Positions 44,199 through 54,125 are shown, counted from the stretch's first letter. The stretch is 58,800 bases of DNA from Oscillospiraceae bacterium (GCA_902362965.1 CABIYQ010000002.1:44085-102884); one strand, 5' to 3'. Translations and numbers: made by a program. The notes: generated by a model from the letters alone, not told the origin.

Positions 44199-44981
44199 AT
44201 GGCTAGGATATATCCTCTTTTCAGTTCCAGTAAAGGTAATTCCACATTTATCGGAGAACCCGGCGGCGGCATACTTATTGACGCCGGCGTTTCATTTAAG
44301 AAGCTGACCGCAGCACTTGCGGACAGCGGTCTTTCTCTTGCATCAATAAAAGGTATTTTTATAACTCACAGTCATTCCGACCATGTAAAAGGACTTAAAA
44401 TGCTGACTAAAAAAACCGGTCTGCCGGTTTTCGGGCAAAGAGAAACTCTTGAGGAATTGATATCCGGCGAGATGATAGCTCCGGCTTGTGAGGTATATGA
44501 GCTAGACAGTCCCGCAGCGGTGGCAGATATGGAAATAAGCTGTTTTGATACTCCTCATGATACGGTCCGAAGCTGCGGTTATCGTGTAAAAACCTCTGAC
44601 GGACGTGTATGCGCTGTATGTACCGATTTGGGATATGTTACCGATACTGTCAGAGAGAACCTTAACGGTTGTAATCTTGTCTTGCTGGAATCAAATTATG
44701 ACGAAAAAATGCTGGCTTCAGGACCATACCCATATTACTTAAAAGAAAGAATACGTTCAAAGCGTGGACATCTTTCAAATACAGATTGTTCTATGCAGTC
44801 GGCTGAATTAATAAGACAGGGGACAACTCATATTATTTTAGGTCATCTTAGTCAGGAAAACAATACGCCTTATATGGCTGATAAGATAGTTGAGACCGGA
44901 CTTAAAGAGTTCTGTAGAAACAAAGATTACATATTAGAGGTCGCACCTGTTGAAACAAACGGAAAAATGGTGGTATTCTAA
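44199..44981 (+). CDS. walJ: Metallo-beta-lactamase-fold hydrolase WalJ/YycJ
   Basis: About 260 residues. MARIYPLFSSSKGNSTFI is the YycJ N-terminus, and the zinc motif HSHSDHVKGL plus later GHLSQEN confirm the fold. In Bacillus, WalJ supports cell-wall homeostasis and DNA replication coordination with WalRK; no walRK is adjacent here. ATG at 44199 is preferred over GTG at 44190 because GGTG then has a 6-nt spacing. The ATG of rlmH overlaps its stop (TAATG). Confidence 0.92.
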   Translation: MARIYPLFSSSKGNSTFIGEPGGGILIDAGVSFKKLTAALADSGLSLASIKGIFITHSHSDHVKGLKMLTKKTGLPVFGQRETLEELISGEMIAPACEVYELDSPAAVADMEISCFDTPHDTVRSCGYRVKTSDGRVCAVCTDLGYVTDTVRENLNGCNLVLLESNYDEKMLASGPYPYYLKERIRSKRGHLSNTDCSMQSAELIRQGTTHIILGHLSQENNTPYMADKIVETGLKEFCRNKDYILEVAPVETNGKMVVF

Positions 44982-45457
44982 TGCTTAATATAAAAATAAT
45001 AACTGTTGGAAGGCTTAAAGAAAAATATCTCAGGGACGCTTGCGGAGAATATCTTAAACGGCTTAAAAGATTCGGGAATGTTCAGGTAATTGAATTGGAC
45101 GAATACCGTCTTTCGGATAATCCGTCGGATAGGGAAATTGAAAAGGCTTTGGAAATAGAGGGAAACAACATACTAAAAGAGGCTAAAGGTTATCTGATAG
45201 CTATGTGTATTGAAGGGAAACAGCTATCCAGCGTTAAGCTTGCGGAGAAAATTTCACAGATCTCCGTTGATGGACAAAGTAATATTTCATTTATTATCGG
45301 CAGTTCCTTTGGTATTGCAGAAAATGTAAAGAAAAAAGTGGATTTTAAGCTTTCAATGTCTGATATGACTTTTCCTCATCAGCTTGCAAGAGTTATGCTG
45401 TTAGAACAAATCTATCGTGCTTTTCAGATTAACAATAATGGTAAATACCATAAGTAG
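44981..45457 (+). CDS. rlmH: 23S rRNA pseudouridine-1915 N3-methyltransferase
   Basis: 158 residues of the SPOUT methyltransferase RlmH. MLNIKIITVGRLKEKYLRDA is the N-terminus and the SAM-binding knot ends FIIGSSFGIAENVK...SMSDMTFPHQLARVMLLEQIYRAFQI. Coupled to walJ, the same neighbour order as in many Firmicutes. Confidence 0.96.
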   Translation: MLNIKIITVGRLKEKYLRDACGEYLKRLKRFGNVQVIELDEYRLSDNPSDREIEKALEIEGNNILKEAKGYLIAMCIEGKQLSSVKLAEKISQISVDGQSNISFIIGSSFGIAENVKKKVDFKLSMSDMTFPHQLARVMLLEQIYRAFQINNNGKYHK

Positions 45458-45506
45458 TAAGCTGAAAATTTATCTACAGCTTTTTCCAAGCTAAATAAGA
45501 TTAAGG

Positions 45507-45535
45507 TTGAAAAATTAAATAAAACCTGCTATAAT
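45507..45535 (+). promoter_or_regulatory. Promoter of pssA
   Basis: TTGAAA (45507-45512), 17-bp spacer, TATAAT (45530-45535). Confidence 0.78.
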
Positions 45536-45571
45536 ATATATTATATGTTTTTATTTTTAAGGGGAATTTAA

Positions 45572-46198
45572 ATGATTGGTTTTTATAATTATACAGTAAT
45601 TTTGACATACATAGGTCTTGCTTCTGCAATTACGGGAATTTACATTGCTATGGACGGCAGGCATATACTTTTCTCAGTTATTGCTCTGATGATTGCAGGA
45701 CTGTGCGATATGTTTGACGGTAAGATAGCCAGAACCCGCAAAAGAACTGAACCGGAGAAACGCTTTGGAATACAGATAGATTCGCTCTGCGACCTTATAT
45801 GTTTCGGACTGCTTCCGGGAGCTATCGGGTACGCAATAGGCATGAGAGAAGTTTATCACATTGCAATTCTGATTTTATTTACTCTTGCGGCAGTTATACG
45901 CCTTGCGTATTTTAATGTAATGGAAGAAGAACGTCAAAGTAAAACTGAAGAAAACCGTAAAACCTATGAGGGACTTCCTGTTACAAGCGTATCCTTGATC
46001 TTGCCTTTGTTTTACAGCTTTCGCAGGGATATAGGCCGTATTTTTCCGGATCTATATGCTTTTTTGCTTTTAATTATTGCGATAGCGTTTGTAACGCGCA
46101 TTAAGCTTAAAAAGCCGAAAATGAAAACCATGCTGATTTTTGTCGGTGTTGGAGGACTTGAATTTTTATGGCTGCTATTTAAATACAAGATAAAATAA
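45572..46198 (+). CDS. pssA: CDP-diacylglycerol-serine O-phosphatidyltransferase
   Basis: 208 residues, membrane enzyme with the CDP-alcohol phosphotransferase motif DMFDGKIAR...GIQIDSLCD and six or so hydrophobic segments. Makes phosphatidylserine, the substrate of psd, which begins 11 nt downstream; the two form the phosphatidylethanolamine pathway. Confidence 0.93.
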   Translation: MIGFYNYTVILTYIGLASAITGIYIAMDGRHILFSVIALMIAGLCDMFDGKIARTRKRTEPEKRFGIQIDSLCDLICFGLLPGAIGYAIGMREVYHIAILILFTLAAVIRLAYFNVMEEERQSKTEENRKTYEGLPVTSVSLILPLFYSFRRDIGRIFPDLYAFLLLIIAIAFVTRIKLKKPKMKTMLIFVGVGGLEFLWLLFKYKIK

Positions 46199-46209
46199 CG
46201 GAGATTTTT

Positions 46210-47076
46210 ATGGAAATAAAGGACAGGCAAGGAAATATAATTTTGTCGGACAAAGGACAGGATAATATGCTTGAACGGCTCTACCGTACTGTCGGCGGAA
46301 GTATAGCTTTAAAGGGACTGACTGCGCCGTTAGTTTCCAAAGCTGCAGGTCGTTTCTGCGATTCAATTCTGTCTGCGAAACTGATACCTTCATTTATTGA
46401 AAAAGCGGGTATAGATTTAACTGAATATGAGTCCGGTTATTATCGTTCTTTCAATGATTTCTTTACAAGAAAAATTAAAACAGATGCAAGACCTGTAAAT
46501 ATGAATCCAAACGTCTTGATAAGTCCATGCGATTCAAAGCTTACAGTGTATAAAATCGGCGAAAACAGCCGTTTTATGATAAAAGGCACTGAATACGGAG
46601 TATCGTCGTTTTTAAGATGTGCAAAACTTGCGGAAAAGTATAAGGACGGTTGGTTTATGATATTTCGTCTTGGCGTTTCTGATTATCATAGATACATTTA
46701 TATAGACGACGGCTGCAAATCAAAAAATATTCATATTCAGGGTATTTATCATACAGTAAACCCCATAGCCCTTGAAAAAGCCGATATTTACAAGGAAAAT
46801 ACGAGGGAATTTACCGTTTTGCATACTAAAAATTTCGGGAAGGTGATTCATGCCGAGGTAGGCGCAATGCTGGTGGGAAGAATAAAAAATCATCATGAAA
46901 AATATAAATTTTTAAGAGGTGAGGAAAAGGGAATGTTTGAATACGGCGGTTCGACTGTCGTACTGATTTTTCCTCCCGATACAGTTATTCCCGACAGTGA
47001 TATATTAAAAAATACAAACGACGGGTTTGAAACCGTTGTAAAAATAGGTGAAAGAATCGGTATTAAGAAAGGATAA
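46210..47076 (+). CDS. psd: Phosphatidylserine decarboxylase proenzyme
   Basis: 288 residues. FEYGGSTVVLIFPP near the C-terminus contains the G-S-T self-cleavage site whose Ser becomes the pyruvoyl cofactor; the His and Asp of the charge relay lie in YHRYIYIDDG and VIHAEVGAMLVGRI. Pairs with pssA. Confidence 0.93.
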   Translation: MEIKDRQGNIILSDKGQDNMLERLYRTVGGSIALKGLTAPLVSKAAGRFCDSILSAKLIPSFIEKAGIDLTEYESGYYRSFNDFFTRKIKTDARPVNMNPNVLISPCDSKLTVYKIGENSRFMIKGTEYGVSSFLRCAKLAEKYKDGWFMIFRLGVSDYHRYIYIDDGCKSKNIHIQGIYHTVNPIALEKADIYKENTREFTVLHTKNFGKVIHAEVGAMLVGRIKNHHEKYKFLRGEEKGMFEYGGSTVVLIFPPDTVIPDSDILKNTNDGFETVVKIGERIGIKKG

Positions 47077-47080
47077 GAAA

Positions 47081-49213
47081 ATGAAAAACAAAAAGAAAAG
47101 CAGACGCTTGATAATTGCCGCTGTTGTATCTGCATTGATACTTACAACCGGCGTATCGTTTACAGGCTGTAAGGAAAAATCAGATGAACCGTCGGTTTCT
47201 GAGACTTCAGCATCGGAATCGGAAACTGTTGAGGAAACTACGGAAGCTCCTACAGAACCTACTACAGAAGCTACAACCACTACTGAGCATGTAAGTCCAA
47301 TAGAAAACGTGAACTTTTCAATGGGCAGTGAAAAAAGCGACATAAACGAAATAATGGACTATGACAGTAATAAAACCTATAAGGCAAAGCTAAATGAGTT
47401 TGTCAGAGAGGGTGACAAAATAGATTCATTTATTTTTGTTTTCTATGCCGAGGACGGCTCTTCAAATATAAGCAGCTATAAGGGTGCATGCGGAATTTCA
47501 GTTGACAATTCCTGTCCGGCTGCTACTGACGACGGATGGTATCAGTCTGACGATTTTGAAATGGACGTTAACAGTGCATATCTTGAGGTTAAATGGGATG
47601 TTCCCTCAGAAATCAGAGATTACATAAATACCGGAGATAAGGGAAGTATCGAAGTAGGCTATTGGTGGGGCGGTCTGCAAAAGCTCAGACTGTCAAGCAT
47701 TATCTGCAATTACACTACAAGCGCAGATATACCGGTAGACGGTACGAAAACAATTGAACCTAATAAGACGCTGAATTACGGCAGAGAAGCGGAAAAAACT
47801 GCAAGAATCCCGCTTTCTGATATGATCTCAGATGGAGATATTCCTCAGTACTTTGAATTTAATGTTGAAGCCGATGGAGAACTCCAGAAATATGCCGGCG
47901 CTTTTGGTATCTCAGTTGACGATTCCTGTCCTGACAAGACAGATAAAAGCTGGTATCAGAGCGGAAATATTGCTGTAATGACTAATTCAAACAACGCTAC
48001 ACTTTACTGGCTTGTACCTGATGAAATCAAGGAGTATATTTCGTCAGGCGGAGACGTTATGTTAGGTTACTGGTGGAGTCAGCAAGATACTGTAAACCTG
48101 AAATCTGTTACTGTTAAGTACAGCAATAACGGTTCTTCTCCGGCAGTACAGACAAATGCGGATACCAATGATAAACCTAAGGAAAACAACAACAGCAGTT
48201 CAGCTGGAAAATCTTCAGCAGAAATAGTAAAAGATATGAAAATCGGCTGGAATCTGGGAAATACTCTGGATTGTTATGATTATTCCGACTATGCCACCGA
48301 CGGCGAAACTGCGTGGGGCAATCCTAAGACTACTAAATCCATGATCGATACAGTCAAGGCGGCAGGTTTTAATGCGGTGAGAATTCCTGTATCTTGGAAT
48401 GATCATATGAACGGCGATACGATCGACAGTGCCTGGATGGATAGAGTAAATGAAGTTGTGGACTATGCTATTGATAACGGTATGTATGTTATTTTAAATG
48501 TTCACCACGATGATTATACATGGCTGAATCCTTCTAAGGCTGACGAATCAAAGGTAAAGGCACGATTGACAAAAATCTGGGAACAGATTGCGTCACGTTT
48601 TAAGGACTATGATGAACATCTTCTTTTTGAAGGTATGAATGAACCGAGAATTGTAGGCGGTCAGGATGAATGGACAGGCGGTACTGAAGAAGAGCGTGAA
48701 GTTATTAACAATTTGTTTGCTGCATTTGTGGAAACTGTAAGAAAATCAGGCGGAAATAATGCGACACGTTCGCTTATTATCACAGGTCATGCGGCAGCAA
48801 TTGATGAAAAGGCTGTTAAGGGTATAAAAGTACCTGATGATGATCACATTATAGTTTCTATTCATGCTTATGCTCCTTATAGCTTTGCACTTGATCAGAA
48901 CGGTACTTCAACTTTTTCTGACTCGGATAAATCGGAGCTTGACAAGAATTTTGACTTTTTAAAGTCCACATTTATTGATAAGGGAGTACCTGTTATAATC
49001 GGTGAATTCGGCTCTTTAAATAAAGATAATATGAGCGACCGTGTTAAGCACATGGAATATTATGTAAGTGCGGCAAAGGCAAGAGGTATTACTTGCTTTA
49101 TCTGGGATAACGGTGTAAAGGACGGCGAAGGTGCGTTCGGGTTGCTTAACAGAAAAGACGGTTCATGGTACTTTAAGGATATAGTGGATGCGGCTATGAA
49201 TGGACTTGAATAA
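47081..49213 (+). CDS. GH5 glucanase lipoprotein with duplicated N-terminal modules
   Basis: 710 residues. Lipobox SFTGC (Cys about 28), Ser/Thr/Glu-rich linker, two related modules of about 110 residues each (around 85-200 and 205-330, each with GISVDNSCP or GISVDDSCP and WWG/WWS tryptophans, likely carbohydrate-binding), Asn/Ser linker, and a GH5 catalytic domain (380-710): GWNLGNTLDC, acid/base Glu in FEGMNEPR, nucleophile Glu in IIGEFGSL. Likely beta-1,4-glucanase acting on the outer surface. Start 47081 has AAAGGAT upstream; the ATG at 47048 is within psd. Confidence 0.92.
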   Translation: MKNKKKSRRLIIAAVVSALILTTGVSFTGCKEKSDEPSVSETSASESETVEETTEAPTEPTTEATTTTEHVSPIENVNFSMGSEKSDINEIMDYDSNKTYKAKLNEFVREGDKIDSFIFVFYAEDGSSNISSYKGACGISVDNSCPAATDDGWYQSDDFEMDVNSAYLEVKWDVPSEIRDYINTGDKGSIEVGYWWGGLQKLRLSSIICNYTTSADIPVDGTKTIEPNKTLNYGREAEKTARIPLSDMISDGDIPQYFEFNVEADGELQKYAGAFGISVDDSCPDKTDKSWYQSGNIAVMTNSNNATLYWLVPDEIKEYISSGGDVMLGYWWSQQDTVNLKSVTVKYSNNGSSPAVQTNADTNDKPKENNNSSSAGKSSAEIVKDMKIGWNLGNTLDCYDYSDYATDGETAWGNPKTTKSMIDTVKAAGFNAVRIPVSWNDHMNGDTIDSAWMDRVNEVVDYAIDNGMYVILNVHHDDYTWLNPSKADESKVKARLTKIWEQIASRFKDYDEHLLFEGMNEPRIVGGQDEWTGGTEEEREVINNLFAAFVETVRKSGGNNATRSLIITGHAAAIDEKAVKGIKVPDDDHIIVSIHAYAPYSFALDQNGTSTFSDSDKSELDKNFDFLKSTFIDKGVPVIIGEFGSLNKDNMSDRVKHMEYYVSAAKARGITCFIWDNGVKDGEGAFGLLNRKDGSWYFKDIVDAAMNGLE

Positions 49214-49217
49214 AAAT

Positions 49218-49243
49218 AAAAGACGGCTTAAGCCGTCTTTTTG
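49218..49243. terminator. Terminator between GH5 and the 49246 lipoprotein
   Basis: AAAAGACGGC (49218-49227), loop TTAA, GCCGTCTTTT (49232-49241), T-run. Works in both directions between convergent genes. Confidence 0.88.
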
Positions 49244-49245
49244 TT

Positions 49246-49827
49246 TTAAAACACAAAATCCTCTGCATAAGTTAAAATTTCTTCCTCAGATAAGTTTCCG
49301 GGTACTTGAAAATATATTTTTGTATCTTCATCATACATAAATTCTAAAGCAGTAGTCATACCATCGGTTGAATAAAGAGCCTGTCTACCAAATGCGTTTA
49401 CTTCAATATAATCAAGCATAAATTCTTCTTCAACATTAGATCTACAGCTTTTTACCATTGATTCAAAATCATGATAATAAGTACGGCAGGTTGCAGAATA
49501 GACTATAGTATTACCGGAAGCGATTTCTTTAAAAGCAACTGAATATCCGCTTCGATAAGTTTCTGCTTGACAAAATTCATATTTTTCTTCATCATATTCC
49601 GGTACAGCATATGATGAACGTGTTTTATTGCTGTTTAAAAAAGCTGTCATGGTTTCAAAAGAGACTTTATCATTTTCGAGAGCGCACAGATTATCGTTTA
49701 TTTCTGTTGTTAATTCTGATGATGAACTATTAGTTTCTGTTTGTGATATTTCTGTGTTATTTTTTTTGCTACCACAGCCGGAGAGAATAATTGAAGTTAT
49801 AAAAAGAATAGGTATTAATTTTTTCAT
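49246..49827 (-). CDS. Putative lipoprotein of unknown function
   Basis: 193 residues. Lipobox ILSGC (Cys about 18), a Ser/Thr/Glu linker, then a domain of about 140 residues ending FQVPGNLSEEEILTYAEDFVF. I recognise no family. No strong ribosome binding site is visible before the ATG; a good promoter lies about 100 bp upstream. Confidence 0.65.
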   Translation of the reverse strand: MKKLIPILFITSIILSGCGSKKNNTEISQTETNSSSSELTTEINDNLCALENDKVSFETMTAFLNSNKTRSSYAVPEYDEEKYEFCQAETYRSGYSVAFKEIASGNTIVYSATCRTYYHDFESMVKSCRSNVEEEFMLDYIEVNAFGRQALYSTDGMTTALEFMYDEDTKIYFQVPGNLSEEEILTYAEDFVF

Positions 49828-49928
49828 GTTAATATTCTCTTACTTTTCATGTATGATTAAACTTACTGTTGTTGTTCTTTAAAATTTCTTTTAAATATTA
49901 TTTTTATTATATAAAATACTATATTGAT

Positions 49929-49957
49929 ATTATATCAGTAAAAAGAAATTAAGTCAA
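49929..49957 (-). promoter_or_regulatory. Promoter of the 49246 lipoprotein gene
   Basis: Minus strand TTGACT (49957-49952), 17-bp spacer, TATAAT (49934-49929). The leader of about 95 nt is AT-rich. Confidence 0.8.
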
Positions 49958-50059
49958 TTATTGGGAGTTACCAAAATTTTAAAAATTATTTATATAATAT
50001 TGCTAATAATTTAAGCTGTTTTTTACTGTATTATGGTAATAAAGTTTATAATTAAAATT

Positions 50060-50087
50060 GCCGGAGATTCTTTATAAAATCTCCGGC
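50060..50087 (-). terminator. Terminator of the thi operon
   Basis: GCCGGAGATT (50060-50069) with AATCTCCGGC (50078-50087), followed on the minus strand by AATTTTAATT. Confidence 0.78.
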
Positions 50088-50094
50088 ATAAATT

Positions 50095-51405
50095 TTACTT
50101 TTCCGTACAGAATTCAACCTTTTCGCCTGCCAAAATCATATTAGTGGTTCTCATAGCACACATTTTTCCGCACATAGAGCATGTATGTCTGTCCTTTGGC
50201 GGTACGCTTTCAAAGTATCTTTTTGCTTTTTCAGGATCAATTGCGTATTTGAACATTTCGTCCCATTCAACACGTCTTCTGGCATCGCTCATTTTATTGT
50301 CAATATCTCTTGCATGAGGAATACCCTTTGCAATATCAGCGGCATGAGCGGCGATTTTTGAAGCTACAATACCCTCTCTTACATCGTCTGCATCAGGAAG
50401 TCTGAGATGCTCAGCAGGAGTAACATAACAAAGAAAATCGGCACCGTTGGCAGCTGCAATAGCACCGCCGATAGCGGACGTAATGTGGTCGTATCCTGGA
50501 GCAATATCGGTAACTAAAGGACCTAAAACGTAGAAAGGAGCGTTGTGACAGATACGCTTTTGCAATGTCATATTTGCGGCAATTTCGTTCATAGCCATAT
50601 GTCCCGGACCTTCAACCATTACTTGAACGTCCTTTTCCCATGCTCTTTTTGTGAGATCACCCAGCTCAATAAGCTCCGAAATTTGTCCTGCATCAGTACT
50701 GTCGTTGATTGAACCTGGTCTTAAAGCGTCTCCAAGACTGATCGTTACGTCATATTCACGAAGAATTTCCAGTACTTCATCATAATACTCATAGAATGGG
50801 TTTTCATTTCCAGTCATTTCCATCCAAGCAAAAAGCAGTGAACCGCCTCGGGAAACTATGTTGGTAAGTCTGCCCTGACGTTTAAACGCTTCAACAGCTC
50901 TTTTATTGATACCGGCATGAATAGTCTGAAAATCAACGCCTTCCTTGGCGTGTGCTTCAACTACTTTAAGGAAATCTTTAGCAGTAATTTCAAGAAGATC
51001 CTTTTCAAGATAGCCAATAGCGTCATACATAGGTACAGTTCCTATCATGGCGGGAGACATTTCAACAAGTTCCTTACGGAATGTATTGGTTTTACCGTAG
51101 TTGCTCAGATCCATAATAGCTTCGCAGCCGAAGTCGATAGCCATTTTTACTTTAGACATTTCCATGTCATAGTTTTTGCAGTCACCCGAAATACCTAAAT
51201 TTACATTGATCTTTGTTTTCAGTCCTGAGCCGATTCCCTCCGGACTAAGTGACTTGTGGTTTATATTTGCAGGAATACACACACTTCCCTCTGCGACTTT
51301 TTGTCTTAAAATTTCAGGTTCCATGTATTCCTTTTCGGCAACAATCTGCATTTCCTTAGTAATAATGCCTTTTTTGGCCGCTTCCATTTGAGTTTTGTAA
51401 TTCAT
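50095..51405 (-). CDS. thiC: Phosphomethylpyrimidine synthase
   Basis: Radical-SAM enzyme converting aminoimidazole ribotide to HMP-phosphate; 436 residues. The C-terminal [4Fe-4S] site [11 protein letters not shown] is present, with [14 protein letters not shown] and [15 protein letters not shown] motifs. Last gene of the thiE-thiD-thiC transcript, 21 nt after thiD. Confidence 0.96.
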   Translation of the reverse strand: MNYKTQMEAAKKGIITKEMQIVAEKEYMEPEILRQKVAEGSVCIPANINHKSLSPEGIGSGLKTKINVNLGISGDCKNYDMEMSKVKMAIDFGCEAIMDLSNYGKTNTFRKELVEMSPAMIGTVPMYDAIGYLEKDLLEITAKDFLKVVEAHAKEGVDFQTIHAGINKRAVEAFKRQGRLTNIVSRGGSLLFAWMEMTGNENPFYEYYDEVLEILREYDVTISLGDALRPGSINDSTDAGQISELIELGDLTKRAWEKDVQVMVEGPGHMAMNEIAANMTLQKRICHNAPFYVLGPLVTDIAPGYDHITSAIGGAIAAANGADFLCYVTPAEHLRLPDADDVREGIVASKIAAHAADIAKGIPHARDIDNKMSDARRRVEWDEMFKYAIDPEKAKRYFESVPPKDRHTCSMCGKMCAMRTTNMILAGEKVEFCTEK

Positions 51406-51426
51406 TATGACCTCCGTATTTTTATT

Positions 51427-52212
51427 TTATATAATGTTTTTATACATATGATTTAATGGACCTCGTCCTCTTCCAAGATCAAGACCGTCCATAATTGCTC
51501 CGGTTACGTATTCCTTAGCAAGCTTAACGCTTTCCTTTACATTCATTCCCTTACCTAGATTAGACGCTATTGCGGAAGAAAGAGTACAGCCTGTTCCATG
51601 AGTATTGGGATTATCTATTTTTTTAGTTTCAAACCATGTCTTAACACCGTCGGCGTAAAGTAAATCAGCCGCAGTACTTTCCAGATGACCGCCCTTTAAA
51701 AGAACGTTTCCCCCAAACTTTTCGTAAATTATTTCAGCCGACTTTACCATTTGGTCAGGATTTTTTATTTCCATCTCTGAAAGAATTTCAGCTTCCGGAA
51801 TATTTGGTGTTATAATGCAGGCAATGGGAAAAATACTTTCTGTAAGAGCAGAAACAGCGTTTTCTGCCAGAAGTCTGTGACCGCTTGTTGACACCATTAC
51901 AGTATCTGCAACAACATTTACCGCTTTTCTTTTTCTGAGAAAATCAGAAATTGCGTATATTATTTCTGTATTTGAAAGCATACCTATTTTAACTGCATCA
52001 GGAGTTATATCGTCAAAGACCGCTTCAAGCTGCTTTAAAACAAATTCAGGTGGAATGTCGTGAATACCGGTAACTCCTGTGGTATTTTGCGCTGTAACAG
52101 AGGTTATAACGCTCATCGCATAGCAGCCGCTTGCGGAAATTGTTTTGATGTCGGCTTGTATTCCTGCGCCGCCGATACTGTCGCTGCCCGCTATTGTAAG
52201 TACAGTTTTCAT
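51427..52212 (-). CDS. thiD: Hydroxymethylpyrimidine/phosphomethylpyrimidine kinase
   Basis: 261 residues, ribokinase-like fold. TIAGSDSIGGAGIQADIKT is the signature start, and LLKGGHLES, NTHGTGCTLSSAIASNL give the anion hole and catalytic Asp/Cys-like loop. Phosphorylates HMP for ThiE. Confidence 0.95.
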   Translation of the reverse strand: MKTVLTIAGSDSIGGAGIQADIKTISASGCYAMSVITSVTAQNTTGVTGIHDIPPEFVLKQLEAVFDDITPDAVKIGMLSNTEIIYAISDFLRKRKAVNVVADTVMVSTSGHRLLAENAVSALTESIFPIACIITPNIPEAEILSEMEIKNPDQMVKSAEIIYEKFGGNVLLKGGHLESTAADLLYADGVKTWFETKKIDNPNTHGTGCTLSSAIASNLGKGMNVKESVKLAKEYVTGAIMDGLDLGRGRGPLNHMYKNII

Positions 52213-52216
52213 AAAA

Positions 52217-52861
52217 CTAGTCTCCTATGATTTCAAGAATAGATTTTTTCAAAGCCGCCGTCGCACATTGAATGTCATTTTTCGCAAATATTGCTGAAAC
52301 AACAGCTACACCGCTGATTCCGGTATTTTTAAGCAAAGATATATTTTCCTGATTTATTCCTCCGATTGCCGCAACGGGAATAGAAACGTTTTCACAGATT
52401 TTTTTCAGTTCGTCAAAGGATAGAGGAACAGTATTATTTTTTGTTGACGAACCGAATACAGCTCCGCAGCCTAAGTAGTCAGCACCGGACTTAAATGCAG
52501 ATACTGCCTCGTTGACATTATGAGCTGTAGCGCCGATTATGGCGTTGTTTCCCAGAATTTCTCTGGCTTTTTTTATATCGCCGTCACTTTGTCCAAGATG
52601 AACGCCGTCTGCACCGCTTTTTAGGGCAAGTTCTACAGAATCATTGATAATAAGCGGTACATTATATTTTTTGCAGACTGTTTTCAGTTCCTGAGCAAGG
52701 GAAAGCTGTTCTTCAAAATCTGTATTCTTTTCTCTTAGCTGAACAATAGTGACTCCTCCAAGTATTGCCTTTTCCACAGCGTCGGCAAGCGTTTGATTTT
52801 CCTTGAGCCATGATCTGTCGGTAACGGCATAAAGCCTTAAAGCTTTTGATGAAATTTTCAT
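52217..52861 (-). CDS. thiE: Thiamine-phosphate synthase
   Basis: 214 residues; joins HMP-PP and the thiazole phosphate. Motifs VTIVQLREKN, IINDSVELALKSGADGVHLGQ and IGGINQENISLL are diagnostic. First gene after the TPP riboswitch. No thiazole branch genes (thiG, thiM) are in the operon, so the cell must make or salvage the thiazole elsewhere. Confidence 0.95.
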   Translation of the reverse strand: MKISSKALRLYAVTDRSWLKENQTLADAVEKAILGGVTIVQLREKNTDFEEQLSLAQELKTVCKKYNVPLIINDSVELALKSGADGVHLGQSDGDIKKAREILGNNAIIGATAHNVNEAVSAFKSGADYLGCGAVFGSSTKNNTVPLSFDELKKICENVSIPVAAIGGINQENISLLKNTGISGVAVVSAIFAKNDIQCATAALKKSILEIIGD

Positions 52862-52876
52862 CTTTTTCCTTTCTTA

Positions 52877-52907
52877 AAAAACGGCGTACCCAAAAAAGGA
52901 TACGCCG
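52877..52907 (-). terminator. TPP riboswitch expression-platform terminator
   Basis: CGGCGTACC/GGATACGCCG arms (around 52882-52906) with a T-run on the minus strand. It ends 15 nt before the thiE ribosome binding site, as expected for a transcription-attenuation switch. Confidence 0.85.
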
Positions 52908-52929
52908 AAAGTCATTGTTTTTTCTAAAA

Positions 52930-53015
52930 CTCCCTACGCTGGTATTATCCAATTCAGGTTAACGGGTTAAAGCGTTTACGCTTACTCTCAGCCTGTATTA
53001 CAAGCACCCCGGTCA
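52930..53015 (-). promoter_or_regulatory. TPP riboswitch
   Basis: On the minus strand: GACCGGGGTGCTTG, CAGGCTGAGAGTAAGCG with the CTGAGA motif, ACCCGTTAACCTGAATTGG and ATACCAGCGTAGGGA, the hallmark THI-box sequence. It begins 15 nt after the ilvE stop codon, so it lies inside an ilvE-thiEDC transcript. Confidence 0.95.
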
Positions 53016-53029
53016 AATTACTATTTAAT

Positions 53030-54097
53030 TTATTTTACTTCAACAGTCCAGCCGAATTCATCAGGAATTTTACCCCACTGAATACCTGTCATTGTATCAT
53101 AAAGCATCTGTGAAATTTGTCCGATTTTATTGTCGTTGATCTCCATGATCTTATCTTCCCATTTAAGGTGTCCTACAGGAGAAATAACAGCGGCAGTACC
53201 TGTTCCGAAAACCTCGTCAAGCTTACCAGCGTCATAGGCTTCTGCTACTTCCTGAATTGTAATCTTTCTTTCAGTAACTGTATAGCCTTTGCTGCGGCAT
53301 ATCTCAATTGCGGATTTTCTGGTAATACCCGACAGAACAGAGCCTGTGAGTGCAGGAGTTATAATTTCACCGTCAATAACAAAGAAGATATTCATTGAGC
53401 CTACTTCTTCAACATACTTTCTTTCAACGCCGTCCAGCCATAGAACCTGTTCATAATCCTGCTTATGAGCCTCGTCCTGACCCGCAAGGGAAATAGCGTA
53501 GTTTGCGGCTGTTTTAGCAAATCCAGTCCCGCCTCTTACAGCTCTTACATAGTTGCTTTCTACGTAAATTTTAACAGGATTGAGACCTGTAGAGTAGTAA
53601 GCGCCTGATGGTGAAAGAATGATCATAAACATATAATGATCAGCCGGACGAACTCCTACATAAGGATCAGTTGCGATAATAAAAGGACGTATGTATAAAG
53701 AGGCTCCTTCTGAATAAGGAACCCAGTCCTTTTCAACGTTCAGCAAGGCCATAAGAGCTTCCATAGCGTCCTGTTCGTTGATTTTAGGAATGACCATTCT
53801 CTCATTGGAAACGTTCATTCTCTTAAAATTTTCATCAGGACGGAAAAGCTGAATTTTACCTTCGGCAGTACGGTAAGCTTTAAGTCCTTCAAAGATTTCC
53901 TGACCGTAATGCAGGCACATAGCCGCAGGGGACAGGGAAATATCTCCGTAAGGAACGATCCTAGCGTCATGCCAGCCTTCGCCGATATCATAATTCATAA
54001 TAAACATATGGTCCGTAAATATATGACCGAATCCGAGCTTTGATTCGTCAGCAGGCTTTTCCTTTAAAGTTTTTGCCAATTCATATTTGATTTCCAT
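53030..54097 (-). CDS. ilvE: Branched-chain amino acid aminotransferase
   Basis: 355 residues, class IV PLP aminotransferase (type II BCAT). SPAAMCLHYGQEIFEGLKAY, GGTGFAKTAANYAISLAGQ, DYEQVLWLDG and VEEVGSMNIFFVI with SVLSGITRKS are the family signatures. The TPP riboswitch starts 14 nt after it. Confidence 0.95.
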   Translation of the reverse strand: MEIKYELAKTLKEKPADESKLGFGHIFTDHMFIMNYDIGEGWHDARIVPYGDISLSPAAMCLHYGQEIFEGLKAYRTAEGKIQLFRPDENFKRMNVSNERMVIPKINEQDAMEALMALLNVEKDWVPYSEGASLYIRPFIIATDPYVGVRPADHYMFMIILSPSGAYYSTGLNPVKIYVESNYVRAVRGGTGFAKTAANYAISLAGQDEAHKQDYEQVLWLDGVERKYVEEVGSMNIFFVIDGEIITPALTGSVLSGITRKSAIEICRSKGYTVTERKITIQEVAEAYDAGKLDEVFGTGTAAVISPVGHLKWEDKIMEINDNKIGQISQMLYDTMTGIQWGKIPDEFGWTVEVK

Positions 54098-54125
54098 TTA
54101 TAAGACTCCCTTTTTAAGTCTGCAT

